64,000 nucleotides of DNA from Mycobacterium simiae (lineage in GTDB: Bacteria; Actinomycetota; Actinomycetes; Mycobacteriales; Mycobacteriaceae): the NCBI RefSeq assembly GCF_010727605.1, contig NZ_AP022568.1:3472001-3536000 (forward strand), given 5' to 3'. The notes beneath the pieces were generated by a model. The model saw only the letters and a list, made by a program, of their open reading frames with translations, was not told the origin of the DNA and searched no databases. The position numbers and the translations under genes were made by a program. Positions 48,501 to 57,589 of this stretch are shown here, piece by piece; position 1 is the stretch's first letter, and every line of letters starts with the position of its first letter.

Positions 48501-48722
48501 TTGAATATCGCTCAGGTGACTGACAGCTCATCAAGCATTTACGCCGAGATCGGCGGGTACGAGGCCATCGAGGGTGTCGTCGACGACTTTTATGCCCTGG
48601 TGCTCGCTGACGACGAACTGTGCGGCTTCTTCACCGGAATCAACATGAACCGCCTGAAAGGCAGGCAGGTCGAGTTCTTCTCGGTCGCCCCGCTGGCCGA
48701 CGAGCTCACCTCGGGCGGTTAG
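48501..48722 (+). pseudogene. Group I truncated haemoglobin (glbN-like) remnant with internal deletion
   Basis: The 73-residue frame starts like Glb[50 protein letters not shown] covers helices A-E, including the B10 tyrosine region DDFY. It then jumps to [13 protein letters not shown], which resembles the segment just after the proximal histidine (VAGHLADALTAAG-like in GlbN), and stops. The intervening part, including the proximal His and the HQGRG region, is missing, so haem ligation is lost. Start is TTG 48501 or GTG 48516. Read as a deleted gene copy; a functional mini-protein is unlikely. Confidence 0.8.
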
Positions 48723-48736
48723 CCGGAGCCAGCCGC

Positions 48737-49090
48737 TTAGGTGCACAGGGAAGGCGCGTCGCACACGTTGCCCGGGCAGTAAGTCGAGTGCGCCGCGTTG
48801 ACCATGGTTCCGACGTCCAACAACGTCACGCCCCGCTTGTTCAAGTGGGCGTGCACGTCGTCGGCGATCTGCTGTGGTGTCCAACCCCAGGAGAGGTCGT
48901 AGCAAATGAGGTGGGCCTCCCCGATGAGCGCCTCCTCGGTCCGGGGCGGCCAGATTAGGCCGACCGCCCGCAGCTGGGCAAGGTAGGCGTCATCTTGCGG
49001 AGTTGCGGTCGCGGTCGCGGTACCACCGACGAGGGCGGCACCAACCAGCATTGGTACGGCCAGCCAGCGGCCTGAGAGCTTAGCCTGCAT
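48737..49090 (-). CDS. DUF732 secreted small protein
   Basis: 117 residues. A signal peptide (AVPMLVGAALVGGTATATA, residues about 10-29) is followed by a DUF732 domain: QDDAYLAQLRAVGLIWPPRTEEALIGEAHLICYDLSWGWTPQQIADDVHAHL. Cysteines in ICYD and the C-terminal YCPGNVC...SLC may form disulfides. The family is common and secreted in mycobacteria, function unknown. AAGGAG lies 8 bp before ATG 49090; a GTG 9 bp upstream in frame is less likely. Confidence 0.85.
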   Translation of the reverse strand: MQAKLSGRWLAVPMLVGAALVGGTATATATPQDDAYLAQLRAVGLIWPPRTEEALIGEAHLICYDLSWGWTPQQIADDVHAHLNKRGVTLLDVGTMVNAAHSTYCPGNVCDAPSLCT

Positions 49091-49210
49091 CGGCTGCACT
49101 CCTTCTCTTTCGGTGTGACGATTTCTCTCGGTCTGGCGCCTTCTTTCGATATGGCGATGCCGTCAGTGTGCGTCAGCGGGCGGGCCGGCGCTCGACGAAC
49201 CCGCGAGAGT

Positions 49211-49900
49211 TCATCGACCGCTGGGCGCGAGCCGAGCCGTCGGTCGTGGCTGCGCTGCGCGGCGGTCACGGGGGCGGCTGGCGAACTGGCGCAAGTAGTT
49301 CACTGCGAAGGTCAGCGCGTCGCGATCCGGCCAGGTCTTGCCGTACGCGCGAGTCATCAGGCCGCCGCCCTCATGAGCGGTCACCAATACGTTGGCCAGA
49401 ACGCCGGGATTGGCGGACTCGACGAGCAACCCGTTCTTTTTCATTCGCGTCAAGCCGCGGCGTAAGAGCGCCGTCCACTGCCGGTAACCATCGGCCAGCA
49501 GTTCACGCGTCTGCTCATCCTGCTTTCCCAGTTGGCCGGCCAGCATTCCGAATGTCGGTAACGCTCGGCGGCGATTTTGCCGCCGACTCGACATCAAGGT
49601 GAGCTCGACCCACTTCTCGAAGTCCTCGAAGGTGTCCAGGTTGTTCAATGCGGCCTGTCGATGAAAGTCGAGCAGCACCTCGGTCTGCCGAGCGATTACG
49701 GCTCGTACCAGCGCGGCCTTGTCAACAAAGTAGTGCGACAGTTGTGAGCCGCTGACCGAGGCGGCTTGCCGTACCCGATCCTGACTGACCGCGGAAACCC
49801 CTTCGGTGACAAACAGCTCCGCGGCACAGCTGATAATGCGGTCGCGCGTTGCTCGTCCGCGACGTGTCACCGGCAGCTCCGAGGCGTCCTGGTGAGACAT
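49211..49900 (-). CDS. TetR-family transcriptional regulator (copy 1)
   Basis: 229 residues. The N-terminal HTH is GRATRDRIISCAAELFVTEGVSAVSQDRVRQAASVSGSQLSHYFVDKAALVRAVI (about residues 15-69). The C-terminal domain, including LTRMKKNGLLVESANPGVLANVLVTAHEGGGLMTRAYGKTWPDRDAL, is closely similar in layout to the second TetR at 51277-51951 (shared AASVSGSQ and AHxGGxLxxxT segments), so they are paralogues. A palindrome sits 30 bp upstream of the start, possibly its own operator. Ligand unknown. Confidence 0.88.
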   Translation of the reverse strand: MSHQDASELPVTRRGRATRDRIISCAAELFVTEGVSAVSQDRVRQAASVSGSQLSHYFVDKAALVRAVIARQTEVLLDFHRQAALNNLDTFEDFEKWVELTLMSSRRQNRRRALPTFGMLAGQLGKQDEQTRELLADGYRQWTALLRRGLTRMKKNGLLVESANPGVLANVLVTAHEGGGLMTRAYGKTWPDRDALTFAVNYLRQFASRPRDRRAAQPRPTARLAPSGR

Positions 49901-49929
49901 GCGATCAGATTACCGGCTTAACGCCAGTA

Positions 49930-49945
49930 TGGGGCCCACGCCCCA
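49930..49945. promoter_or_regulatory. Inverted repeat upstream of TetR copy 1
   Basis: TGGGGC-CCAC-GCCCCA; in the minus orientation the surrounding bases read TACTGGGG-N6-CCCCATA. This resembles the palindrome at 51174-51191 (TACTGGGG-N6-CCCCAG). It is located 30 bp upstream of the TetR start, so autoregulation is likely, although a hairpin terminator for the GNAT gene is possible. Confidence 0.5.
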
Positions 49946-49956
49946 GTAGGGTCGGC

Positions 49957-50556
49957 TTAAGCCGAGGCCGGTGCACAGGCCGGCTCCGGTAAATCCAAGT
50001 CGGCCTTGCTGAGGCGGTAAATCTCCAGGAACAGCTGGTAGTACTTGTCGGTCTCGCCGACCCATTCCATCCCTACGCGCCGCGCTGTTGCCACTCCGCG
50101 GTGGTTCCCGGGCCGCACGACCGCGAAGACTTCGCTGATACCCACATTTGTGAATGCTTGATGGGCCACGGCATGACCGGCTTCCGCACCATAGCCGTAA
50201 CCCCACCGCGTGGGTGCGACCTGCCATCCGATCTCGATATCGGTACAGCCAGGCGGAAGCGGCAGCAGCGCGACTCCACCGATCAGGTCACCGCAAGCGC
50301 GGTCGGTGATTGCCCAGCGACCCAGGGGCAGGCCCGCTGCGTCGCTCTGGGTGATCCATGTGGCGAGCAGTCGGCGCATGTGTGCTTCGTCGGTGACCGG
50401 CGGCAGGGCGGGAGATAACCAGCGTGAAACCTCCGGCGCGCCGTATATCCGATAGCCGGCGATGGCGTCCTCGAGTTGCCACGGGCGCAATAGAAGTCGG
50501 CTCGTATAGATGTGGCGCGTGTCAGGGTCCCACTCGACGTGGCGATGCCCGTCCAT
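49957..50556 (-). CDS. GNAT-family N-acetyltransferase (RimJ/RimL-like)
   Basis: 199 residues with the RimJ-type layout: HIYTSRLLLRPWQLEDAIAGYRIYG at the N-terminus, the acetyl-CoA region IEIGWQVAPTRWGYGYGAEAGHAVAHQAFTNVGISEVFAVVRPGNHRGVATARRVGMEWVGE, and the substrate segment before it. Arg/Gln-x-x-Gly-x-Gly/Ala is represented by RWGYGYGAEA. The acceptor is unknown (protein N-terminus, amine or drug). AGGAGGCGAC before ATG 50556 decides the start over an upstream one. Confidence 0.87.
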   Translation of the reverse strand: MDGHRHVEWDPDTRHIYTSRLLLRPWQLEDAIAGYRIYGAPEVSRWLSPALPPVTDEAHMRRLLATWITQSDAAGLPLGRWAITDRACGDLIGGVALLPLPPGCTDIEIGWQVAPTRWGYGYGAEAGHAVAHQAFTNVGISEVFAVVRPGNHRGVATARRVGMEWVGETDKYYQLFLEIYRLSKADLDLPEPACAPASA

Positions 50557-50653
50557 GTCGCCTCCTGTGGTTTTCTGGGGCATTTGGCCCACTAAGCGGC
50601 AGCATTGCAAGGTTGTGGTGTTTGGTGTAACCGGCGGACGGCGAGACGCGGGT

Positions 50654-51172
50654 TCACCAGCCTCCCGAATTGGCGTGCAGGCGCCTCAGCGGAAGTCGGA
50701 GGTTGGCCACCGGTGCTTGTGCGGTCAAGGTAATTCCACCGAAGTTGTGAAGCAGCGCAACACTGAATTCGCCGGTAAGGGCCGTCGCTTCCAGGCGGAC
50801 TTGCAGCGACAGGGCTGCCGGTTGATCGATCCCGTTGACACGAATCACAACCCTGGGATCGCCACTGAGAGCATCGAGGCGGACGGGGTGAGTGTCCATC
50901 TCAAGACCGCGCTGGTGCGAATCGTTGACATCGCTCAGGGAGATCTCTTGGCAACTGGCCAGGAGTAAGGTGATGTCACCCAGCACCTGAGCCGCGACCG
51001 TGATGGACACCAGCGCAGTGGACCTCGGCTGCCGCCCGATGGCGGCCATCATCGCCGTCGCGCGCCGCAATACCAGCGCAGTGGGCATAATCATCGGTGA
51101 CGGCCTTGGTTTGGGAATGGTGCCCACGACAACCGCCTCGTCTTCAGCGCGGCGATCACGGGTGGCATTCAT
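50654..51172 (-). CDS. Hypothetical protein, weak support
   Basis: 172-residue frame. The C-terminal half (DTHPVRLDALSGDPRVVIRVNGIDQPAALSLQVRLEATALTGEFSVALLHNFGGITLTAQAPVANLRLPLRRL) alternates hydrophobic and polar residues as a beta-rich domain would, while the first 60 residues look non-natural. The frame begins next to a perfect 8-bp-arm palindrome, which supports a real promoter. I do not recognise the family. An internal ATG near residue 28 is an alternative start. The opposite-strand frame over this region looks like a shadow. Confidence 0.4.
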   Translation of the reverse strand: MNATRDRRAEDEAVVVGTIPKPRPSPMIMPTALVLRRATAMMAAIGRQPRSTALVSITVAAQVLGDITLLLASCQEISLSDVNDSHQRGLEMDTHPVRLDALSGDPRVVIRVNGIDQPAALSLQVRLEATALTGEFSVALLHNFGGITLTAQAPVANLRLPLRRLHANSGGW

Positions 51173-51173
51173 A

Positions 51174-51191
51174 CTGGGGTAGATACCCCAG
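51174..51191. promoter_or_regulatory. Perfect-arm palindrome upstream of the hypothetical gene
   Basis: CTGGGGTA-GA-TACCCCAG: 8-bp perfect arms with a 2-bp centre, directly before the start at 51172 and about 85 bp downstream of the TetR copy 2 stop. It matches the site upstream of TetR copy 1 in the TACTGGGG...CCCCA core, suggesting a shared regulator. The call is from symmetry and similarity only. Confidence 0.6.
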
Positions 51192-51276
51192 AATAAAACT
51201 GGTCGGTTCGGTCGTCAACACTGTCGGGCGCGGCGAGAGGCTATTGGCAGCGTTGCAAGCGATCCTCGCTCGCCAG

Positions 51277-51951
51277 TCAGCGCGCGCGATCCGCTCTTGT
51301 CGTCCGGCGGGCCGCCGCGGTCGACGGTTGGGTCGCGAACGAACGGACGTAGTCGACAGCGGCATTGAGTGCGTCGCGCAGCGGATTGATGGAGTCAGTC
51401 GTCTGGCTGAGCAGCGATCCGCCTTGGTGCGCGGCAACCAGCGCCCGAGCAAGGTGTAGCGGGTCGGCGTCGGCGCGCAGCTCGCCGCGCTTGCGCATGC
51501 GGGCCAAGGCGGTGCGGAACAGTGCGATCCATTCCTCATAGACGGCGCTGATGTCGCTGCGGATGTCGTCCTCGGGTGGGATTAGCTCGCCTACCAGCGA
51601 ACCAAATGCACATCCGCCCACGCAGTTCAGGTCGATTTGTTTCTGGACGTTGAGGTCCGCCCATTTCTGCAGGGCCGCGAAACTGTCCAACGTGGACAGC
51701 TCCCCCGAGGTGTGAAACGTGACCATTTCATTACGTCGCCAAGCGATGATGGCGCGGACCATGGAATGCCTGTCTTTGAGGTAATGGGTCATTTGCGACC
51801 CGCTCACGGAGGCCGCCTTGCGCACATCGCTCTCGACGGTGTTGCGGAGCCCGTGTTTGTAGACCAGATCGGCGGCTGTGCCAACGATCCGCGCATAGGT
51901 GGCCCGGCCCCGGGGGGTTAGTCCGGCTGCGGCGTCATCAGTCATGTCCAA
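51277..51951 (-). CDS. TetR-family transcriptional regulator (copy 2)
   Basis: 224 residues. HTH: GRATYARIVGTAADLVYKHGLRNTVESDVRKAASVSGSQMTHYLKDRHSMVRAII (about residues 14-68). The C-terminal domain has CVGGCAFGSLVGEL, a motif found in TetR_C subfamilies with two cysteines three residues apart (about residues 113-117), which could be redox-active. Paralogous to TetR copy 1. An imperfect palindrome lies 28 bp upstream. Nearest regulator gene to the 43-bp element at 52131. Confidence 0.88.
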   Translation of the reverse strand: MDMTDDAAAGLTPRGRATYARIVGTAADLVYKHGLRNTVESDVRKAASVSGSQMTHYLKDRHSMVRAIIAWRRNEMVTFHTSGELSTLDSFAALQKWADLNVQKQIDLNCVGGCAFGSLVGELIPPEDDIRSDISAVYEEWIALFRTALARMRKRGELRADADPLHLARALVAAHQGGSLLSQTTDSINPLRDALNAAVDYVRSFATQPSTAAARRTTRADRAR

Positions 51952-51978
51952 CCATCGCAGAGAGTTTGAAGGCGGTGC

Positions 51979-51992
51979 GCCAACTAATTGGC
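51979..51992. promoter_or_regulatory. Inverted repeat upstream of TetR copy 2
   Basis: GCCAA-CTAA-TTGGC, 28 bp upstream of the TetR copy 2 start. It would suit an autoregulatory operator. It does not share sequence with the TACTGGGG-type sites or with the 43-bp element. Confidence 0.45.
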
Positions 51993-52130
51993 TAGCGATT
52001 GTACCGGCAACGACATGTCAGAACATGACGCTACCCGACCATCTTCGGCCTCGTTTCCTGTGTTGGGCAGGACACCCCAATCTCCTGGCAACTGCGACGT
52101 ATGCCACGGCCTAGCGTCCGGCGCCGGGTC

Positions 52131-52173
52131 TCACCCGGGGTGAAATCGCGCCGGGGTGATGACGGCTCACCCC
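52131..52173 (+). promoter_or_regulatory. 43-bp bipartite element, copy A (upstream of SDR operon)
   Basis: In gene orientation: TCACCCGGGGTGA (palindrome, one extra G), 9 bp, then GGGGTGA-N7-TCACCCC. Total 43 bp, ending 133 bp before the SDR start at 52307. Same architecture as copies B, C and D in this window. See findings. Confidence 0.8.
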
Positions 52174-52306
52174 AGCCATCAGCAGACTGGCGCCAGTTCA
52201 ACGTCGGCGTGCGTGCCACAGCGGGTGTCGGCGGGGCCTCAACTGTGCTGCCGGGCAACGGGCCCGGCGGGAGTCGCCCGAGAATGAGCAGCGGAAGGAT
52301 CTCGCC

Positions 52307-53077
52307 ATGCACTTCGGTTCCAAGAAGGTCATCGTCGTTGGGGGCAGCGCCGGAATGGGCCGACAGGTCGCTGCTGACGTCGTGCGGCACGGCGGCAGTG
52401 CGGTGATAATCGGCCGGTCGAAGCAGCGGGTCGACGATACCGTCGCCGAATTGAACAGCGGAGGCGGTCAAGCTTGGGGGATCACCGCCGAGTTGACCGA
52501 CCGCGGCGCGGTCGCCGACGTTCAGCGGACACTCGCCGAACAGCACGCCGATGCGACGCTACTGGTCAATGCGGCCGGATTCTTCATCCCCAAGCCATTT
52601 CTCGAGTGCGACGAGCGGGTTTACGACTCGTACATGGAGCTCAACTACGCTCTGTTCTTCCTGACCCAGACCGTGGTTCGCGGCATGATCGCCAAGGCGC
52701 AGGGCGGGGCGATCGTCAATATCGGCAGCATGTGGGCGCACCAAGCGATCGGTGCGACACCATCCTCGGCGTATTCGATGCAAAAGGCCGGCCTGCATGC
52801 CCTCACCCATAACCTGGCCATCGAACTCGCCACCCACCAGATCCGGGTCAACGCGGTAGCCCCAGCCGTCGTGAAGACACCGCTCTACGAGGGCTTCATC
52901 CCGAAGGACGAGATCGACGCCACATTACAGACTTTCGCGCCGATTCATCCGCTGGGACGTGTCGGCACTGCGGCCGACGTGGCCAACGCAGTAACTTACC
53001 TGCTCTCCGACGAGGCAAGTTGGGTTACCGGCGCGATCCTCAACGTCGACGGCGGCGTGATGGCTGGACGCAACTAG
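52307..53077 (+). CDS. Short-chain dehydrogenase/reductase
   Basis: 256-residue classical SDR. The cofactor motif is [19 protein letters not shown] (residues about 8-26), VNAAGFF corresponds to NNAG, and the catalytic Ser and Tyr-x-x-x-Lys occur in [24 protein letters not shown]. The [15 protein letters not shown] and C-terminal [15 protein letters not shown] ([15 protein letters not shown]) regions complete the fold. Substrate unknown. GGAAGGATC before the ATG. First gene of a likely operon running to the NDH-2 gene at 58957; preceded by a 43-bp element. Confidence 0.9.
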   Translation: MHFGSKKVIVVGGSAGMGRQVAADVVRHGGSAVIIGRSKQRVDDTVAELNSGGGQAWGITAELTDRGAVADVQRTLAEQHADATLLVNAAGFFIPKPFLECDERVYDSYMELNYALFFLTQTVVRGMIAKAQGGAIVNIGSMWAHQAIGATPSSAYSMQKAGLHALTHNLAIELATHQIRVNAVAPAVVKTPLYEGFIPKDEIDATLQTFAPIHPLGRVGTAADVANAVTYLLSDEASWVTGAILNVDGGVMAGRN

Positions 53078-53146
53078 TCAAACGACGTCAAACGCGCCGA
53101 AATGCCAATGGCATCGGCATAAACGTGCGTCAACGAAGGAGATCAG

Positions 53147-53608
53147 GTGTCACACCAATACCGCAGGGATCCCGCCGCGGTCGAATCGCTTAGCACCGCG
53201 CAGTACCACGTCACCCAGGAGAACGGGACGGAGCTTCCTTTCACAGGTGAGTACTGCGACAACCATGAGCCCGGTATATACGTCGACATTGTCTCCGGCG
53301 AACCGCTTTTCGCTTCGGTGGACAAATTCGATAGCGGAAGTGGCTGGCCCAGCTTCACCAGGCCCATCGGCGCGGATAGCGTTGTCGAGCGGCAAGATCG
53401 CAGCCACTTCATGGATCGGGTAGAGGTGCGCTCGGTCCACGCGGACAGTCACCTCGGGCACGTCTTCCCGGACGGCCCAACAGAAGCCGGGGGATTGCGT
53501 TACTGCATCAACTCGGCGTCGTTGCGATTCATCCACCGCGACGACCTGGAAGCCCAGGGCTATGGGCGCTTTCTGCACTTGTTCGCCAAGGACGGGCAGC
53601 AGTCATGA
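53147..53608 (+). CDS. msrB: Peptide-methionine (R)-S-oxide reductase MsrB
   Basis: 153 residues. MsrB reduces the R epimer of methionine sulfoxide. Substrate-binding [16 protein letters not shown] (about residues 63-78) and the catalytic Cys in [12 protein letters not shown] (about 121-132), together with [10 protein letters not shown], are conserved. The zinc-binding CxxC pairs of many MsrB proteins are absent (SGEPLFAS replaces CGxxLF), so this is the zinc-free type. GTG start after GAAGGAGATCAG. Overlaps msrA by ATGA. Confidence 0.93.
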   Translation: MSHQYRRDPAAVESLSTAQYHVTQENGTELPFTGEYCDNHEPGIYVDIVSGEPLFASVDKFDSGSGWPSFTRPIGADSVVERQDRSHFMDRVEVRSVHADSHLGHVFPDGPTEAGGLRYCINSASLRFIHRDDLEAQGYGRFLHLFAKDGQQS

Positions 53609-54162
53609 ACGGCCACAACAAGGTCGCCATTCTCGCGGGTGGGTGCTTTTGGGGTATGGAAGAGCTATTCCGTGAGCGACCCGGGGTCGTGTCGACCCGA
53701 GTCGGCTACACCGGCGGCAGGAACACGCATCCCACCTACCGCAATCATCCCGGCCACGCCGAGGCACTCGAAATCACCTATGACCCAGACGAGACCGATT
53801 ATCGGGCGCTGCTGGAATTCTTCTTCCAGATCCACAACCCGACCACCAAGGATCGTCAGGGCAACGATGTCGGAAGCAGTTACCGGTCGGCTATTTATTA
53901 TCTCGACGAGGAGCAAAAGCAAATCGCAGCGGACACCATCGCCGACGTCGAGGCTTCAGGGCGATGGCCTGGCCCCGTCGTCACGGAGGTCAATCCGGCC
54001 GGCGAGTTCTGGGAGGCCGAACCCGAACACCAGAAGTATCTGCAACGCTACCCATCCGGCTACACCTGCCACTACATCCGGCCGGAATGGTCGTTGCGCA
54101 ACCGCGACGGCGGTGTCGACACACCGGCAGTCACGGCGCAGCATGCCAAGCCCTCCCAGTAA
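53605..54162 (+). CDS. msrA: Peptide-methionine (S)-S-oxide reductase MsrA
   Basis: 185 residues. The catalytic GCFWG motif is at about residues 13-17 ([29 protein letters not shown]). Further conserved regions are [22 protein letters not shown] and [19 protein letters not shown]. It reduces the S epimer of methionine sulfoxide; with MsrB both epimers are covered. The recycling cysteine is probably the one in GYTCHY. ATG overlaps the msrB stop, so the two are translationally coupled. Confidence 0.95.
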   Translation: MNGHNKVAILAGGCFWGMEELFRERPGVVSTRVGYTGGRNTHPTYRNHPGHAEALEITYDPDETDYRALLEFFFQIHNPTTKDRQGNDVGSSYRSAIYYLDEEQKQIAADTIADVEASGRWPGPVVTEVNPAGEFWEAEPEHQKYLQRYPSGYTCHYIRPEWSLRNRDGGVDTPAVTAQHAKPSQ

Positions 54163-54222
54163 CGACGTCGGTTCGGCCACGCCGGACGGGGGCGTTCTTC
54201 GACGACGATTGGCGGCGACCCG

Positions 54223-55311
54223 ATGACGCAGAATCTCAATCTGGCCGCACTCTCCGCTGCGGGGGTGTCGATCTGGCTCGATGACTTGTCCCGCACCCTG
54301 CTGCAATCCGGCAAGCTACGGCGACTCATCGACACGAGAAGCGTTGTCGGGGTGACCACCAATCCGTCCATCTTTGAGCGCGCACTCACCCACGGGCGCG
54401 CCTACGATAACCAGATCGCCGAGCTGACGGCCCGCGGTATCGATACCGAAACCGCGGTCCGTACGGCGATCACCGACGATGTTCGGGCGGCCTGCGACGT
54501 GCTGCGCCCGCAGTGGGAGGACTCCGACTGCGTCGACGGAAGAGTCTCCATCGAAGTCGACCCGACGTTGGCCGACGACACCGATGCGACCGTGTCGCAG
54601 GCCATCGAGTTGACCAAGGTCGTCGACCGACCCAACGTTTTCGTCAAGATACCGGCCACTGCGGCCGGGTTGCCCGCGATCACCGCCGCGCTGGCCACAG
54701 GTATCTGCGTCAACGTGACCCTGATCTTTTCTGTCGAACGCCACCGGGCGGTGATGGACGCCTACCTAGCCGGTCTGGAAACCGCTCGGCGGGGCGGGGT
54801 AGACATTTCCCAGATACATTCAGTCGCATCACTTTTCGTGTCCCGCCTGGATGTCGAGGTTGACAGACGACTCGAGGAGATCGGCACCGACGCGGCGCTC
54901 AGGCTACGAGGACAGGCCGGTATCGCCAACGCGAGATTGGCCTACGAGGCCTACCGGCAAGTCTTCGATACAGCGCCGCGATACGCGGCACTGCGCGCGG
55001 CGGGTGCGCGCGTGCAACGCCCGCTGTGGGCCTCCACCGGCGTAAAGAATCCGGGTTACCCCGACACGCTGTACGTCACCGAGCTGGTGGCCGCCAATAC
55101 GGTCAGCACCATTGCCCAGCCGACCCTGGAGGCGGCGGCCGACCACGCCGTCATCACCGGTGACACGCTGTCCGGGACGGCCGCACAGGCGCGGGAAGTG
55201 TTCGACCGACTGGCCGCGGTGGGCATCGATATGCCAGACGTGTTCGCCGTACTCGAACACGAAGGCGTGTCCAAGTTTCAGGCGTCCTGGTCGCGCGCTG
55301 TTCGACGTTGA
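54223..55311 (+). CDS. tal: Transaldolase
   Basis: 362 residues of the mycobacterial transaldolase type. The N-terminus [40 protein letters not shown] contains the conserved [22 protein letters not shown] holds the Schiff-base lysine; INVTLIFS-like [19 protein letters not shown] and [14 protein letters not shown] complete the barrel. It links fructose 6-phosphate, erythrose 4-phosphate and sedoheptulose 7-phosphate in the non-oxidative pentose pathway, supporting NADPH supply. Probably a second copy, as the housekeeping tal lies elsewhere in M. tuberculosis. Confidence 0.92.
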   Translation: MTQNLNLAALSAAGVSIWLDDLSRTLLQSGKLRRLIDTRSVVGVTTNPSIFERALTHGRAYDNQIAELTARGIDTETAVRTAITDDVRAACDVLRPQWEDSDCVDGRVSIEVDPTLADDTDATVSQAIELTKVVDRPNVFVKIPATAAGLPAITAALATGICVNVTLIFSVERHRAVMDAYLAGLETARRGGVDISQIHSVASLFVSRLDVEVDRRLEEIGTDAALRLRGQAGIANARLAYEAYRQVFDTAPRYAALRAAGARVQRPLWASTGVKNPGYPDTLYVTELVAANTVSTIAQPTLEAAADHAVITGDTLSGTAAQAREVFDRLAAVGIDMPDVFAVLEHEGVSKFQASWSRAVRR

Positions 55312-55358
55312 CGAACCAAGCGGCAGTTCGAGTTTCACTCATCTAGGAGATCCAGCCA

Positions 55359-57074
55359 ATGTCCACATCGGCACCCCCGTTGCAGGAGCTGCGGGCCAGC
55401 CGGCCATTTCCGGAGCGTGCCGGCCCCGCGGGTACCTTGATCTACCGGCTGATCACGACCACCGATCACAAGACGATCGGAACGATGTACATCGTCGCGT
55501 GTTTCGCGTTCTTTTTCATCGGCGGATTCATGGCCCTGCTGATCCGTGCCGAGCTAGCTGCGCCCGGGTTGCAGTTCCTGTCCAACGAGCAATACAACCA
55601 GCTGTTCACCATGCACGGCACGGTCATGCTGCTGTTTTATGCGACTCCGATCGTCTTCGGATTCGCCAACCTGGTGCTGCCCCTGCAAATCGGGGCCCCC
55701 GACGTCGCCTTCCCGCGACTCAACGCAGTCTCGTTCTGGCTCTTTGTGTTCGGTGCATTGATCGCCCTAGGGGGCTTCATCGCGCCCGGCGGCCCCGCCG
55801 ACTTCGGTTGGACTGCCTACAATCCGCTTTCCAACGCCGTGCATTCCCCGGGACCGGGAGGCGACTTATGGATCCTCGGCCTCATCGTCGGCGGGTTGGG
55901 TACCATCCTGGGCGGTGTCAACATGATCACCACCGTGGTGTGCTTGCGGGCGCCCGGCATGACGATGTTTCGGATGCCGATTTTCACCTGGAACATCCTG
56001 GTCACCAGCATCATGGTGCTGGTGGCCTTCCCGCTGCTGACGGCCGCGCTGTTTGGGTTGGCCGCCGACCGTCACCTCGGGGCGCATGTGTTCGACCCCG
56101 CCAACGGTGGAGTCTTGTTGTGGGAGCATATGTTCTGGTTCTTCGGGCACCCCGAGGTCTACATCATCGCGCTGCCCTTCTTCGGGATTATTTCCGAAGT
56201 CATCCCGGTGTTCTCGCGCAAACCGATGTTTGGTTACTCCACCATGGTGTACGCCACCATCAGCATCGGGGCGCTATCGATCGCGGTGTGGGCCCACCAT
56301 CTGTATGCCACCGGTGCCGTGTTGCTGCCGTTCTTTTCGTTCATGACCTACATGATCGCCGTCCCCACCGGGATCAAGTTCGTCAACTGGATCGGGACCA
56401 TGTGGCGCGGACAGCTGACCTTCGAAACTCCGATGCTGTTCGCGGTGGGGTTTTTGGTGACCTTTCTGCTCGGCGGCCTGTCGGGCGTGCTACTGGCCAG
56501 CCCGCCGGTGGACTTCCACGTCACCGACACATATTTTGTGGTGGCTCACTTCCATTACGTGCTGTTCGGCACCATCGTGTTCGCGACGTACGCGGGGGTG
56601 TACTTCTGGTTTCCCAAGATGACTGGGCGGCTCCTTGATGAACGCCTGGGCAAGCTGCACTTCTGGTTGACGCTAATCGGTTTCCACACAACGTTTTTGG
56701 TACAACACGTGCTGGGCAACGAGGGTATGCCGCGACGCTACGCCGACTACCTGCCGACCGACGGCTTCCAGGGCCTCAACATCATCTCGACGATCGGGGC
56801 GTTCACCCTAGGGGCTTCGATGCTGCCGTTTGTGTGGAATGTGTTCCGCAGCTGGCGCTATGGCGAGCCAGTCACCGCCGACGACCCGTGGGGTTATGGC
56901 AACTCCTTGGAGTGGGCCACCAGCAGCCCGCCCCCGCGGCATAACTTCACCGAACTGCCCCGCATCCGCTCCGAGCGGCCCGCCTTCGAGTTGCACTATC
57001 CGCACATGGTCAACCGGATGCGCAACGAGGCACATGTTCAACGGGGACGAGAGAAGAAGCGGAGGCGGCACTGA
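55359..57074 (+). CDS. ctaD: Cytochrome c oxidase subunit I (aa3-type) CtaD paralogue
   Basis: 571 residues, 12 TM segments. Haem and copper ligands are complete: [22 protein letters not shown] (low-spin haem His), [20 protein letters not shown] (CuB His and the cross-linked His-Tyr HPEVY), [10 protein letters not shown] (CuB pair) and [14 protein letters not shown] (haem a3/a ligands). Proton-channel residues also appear present. It is very close to the M. tuberculosis CtaD I recall but ends in a short basic tail (GREKKRRRH) instead. Probably an additional copy embedded in a stress-type operon. Downstream gene starts at its last base (TGATG). Confidence 0.93.
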   Translation: MSTSAPPLQELRASRPFPERAGPAGTLIYRLITTTDHKTIGTMYIVACFAFFFIGGFMALLIRAELAAPGLQFLSNEQYNQLFTMHGTVMLLFYATPIVFGFANLVLPLQIGAPDVAFPRLNAVSFWLFVFGALIALGGFIAPGGPADFGWTAYNPLSNAVHSPGPGGDLWILGLIVGGLGTILGGVNMITTVVCLRAPGMTMFRMPIFTWNILVTSIMVLVAFPLLTAALFGLAADRHLGAHVFDPANGGVLLWEHMFWFFGHPEVYIIALPFFGIISEVIPVFSRKPMFGYSTMVYATISIGALSIAVWAHHLYATGAVLLPFFSFMTYMIAVPTGIKFVNWIGTMWRGQLTFETPMLFAVGFLVTFLLGGLSGVLLASPPVDFHVTDTYFVVAHFHYVLFGTIVFATYAGVYFWFPKMTGRLLDERLGKLHFWLTLIGFHTTFLVQHVLGNEGMPRRYADYLPTDGFQGLNIISTIGAFTLGASMLPFVWNVFRSWRYGEPVTADDPWGYGNSLEWATSSPPPRHNFTELPRIRSERPAFELHYPHMVNRMRNEAHVQRGREKKRRRH

Positions 57075-57514
57075 TGGGGATTTCCGAATTCGACGATGTG
57101 CAGGCTCATCTGCTCGGACCAGAAGAGAGTTTGGACTCCGAACAGACCGGCATCGATTTCGATGAGGGCTACTCACCCCCGGAGCGCCCGCGTGAATTGT
57201 GGGCGTGGGGCCTGACCGCCTGGGAAGCGCGTACCCATGAAAGTCTGGCTCGCCGACTGGCCCGTGAGGTGCCCGAGGTGACCGATCAGGACGACGGCGA
57301 TGGAATCGGCGATAGCGCCGACAGCGCCGGTGACCCAATCGACGATCAGGTCGGCGACATGCGCGCAGGCCGGCTTGTCGCGGTGGACATCGACCCCGCA
57401 TATCCAGGGTTGGATTATCTCGCCCGCGACGTCGGCATTGACGGGGGCGCCGCCTCGGCCGAGGAGGCCGCAATGCACATCGTCGTCGCCGAAGACACCG
57501 GCGACGGCGAGTAG
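57074..57514 (+). CDS. DUF5709 acidic protein
   Basis: 146-residue strongly acidic soluble protein. DFDEGYSPPERPRELWAWGLTAWEARTHESLARRLAREVPEV (about residues 28-70) matches the DUF5709 pattern (SPPER then ESL-x-x-RLA-x-E), followed by a Gly/Asp-rich acidic linker and a C-terminal AEEAAMHIVVAED that is shared with many DUF5709 proteins. Function unknown; such genes are widespread in actinobacteria. It begins at the last base of the ctaD stop (TGATG), indicating re-initiation coupling. Confidence 0.85.
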   Translation: MGISEFDDVQAHLLGPEESLDSEQTGIDFDEGYSPPERPRELWAWGLTAWEARTHESLARRLAREVPEVTDQDDGDGIGDSADSAGDPIDDQVGDMRAGRLVAVDIDPAYPGLDYLARDVGIDGGAASAEEAAMHIVVAEDTGDGE

Positions 57515-57589
57515 TAGCACTCTCGATGGCGCGTCAGCCATCGTCGCCCCGGCCCCCTGTGGACCCTAAATACAGACTGGAGCACCGAA

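Noticed and set aside
50510..50968. Plus-strand frame antisense to the GNAT gene end and the hypothetical gene
   Set aside because: The composition is Arg/Ser/Gln-rich without a hydrophobic core, it spans a ribosome site of the GNAT gene, and it has no plausible start signal.
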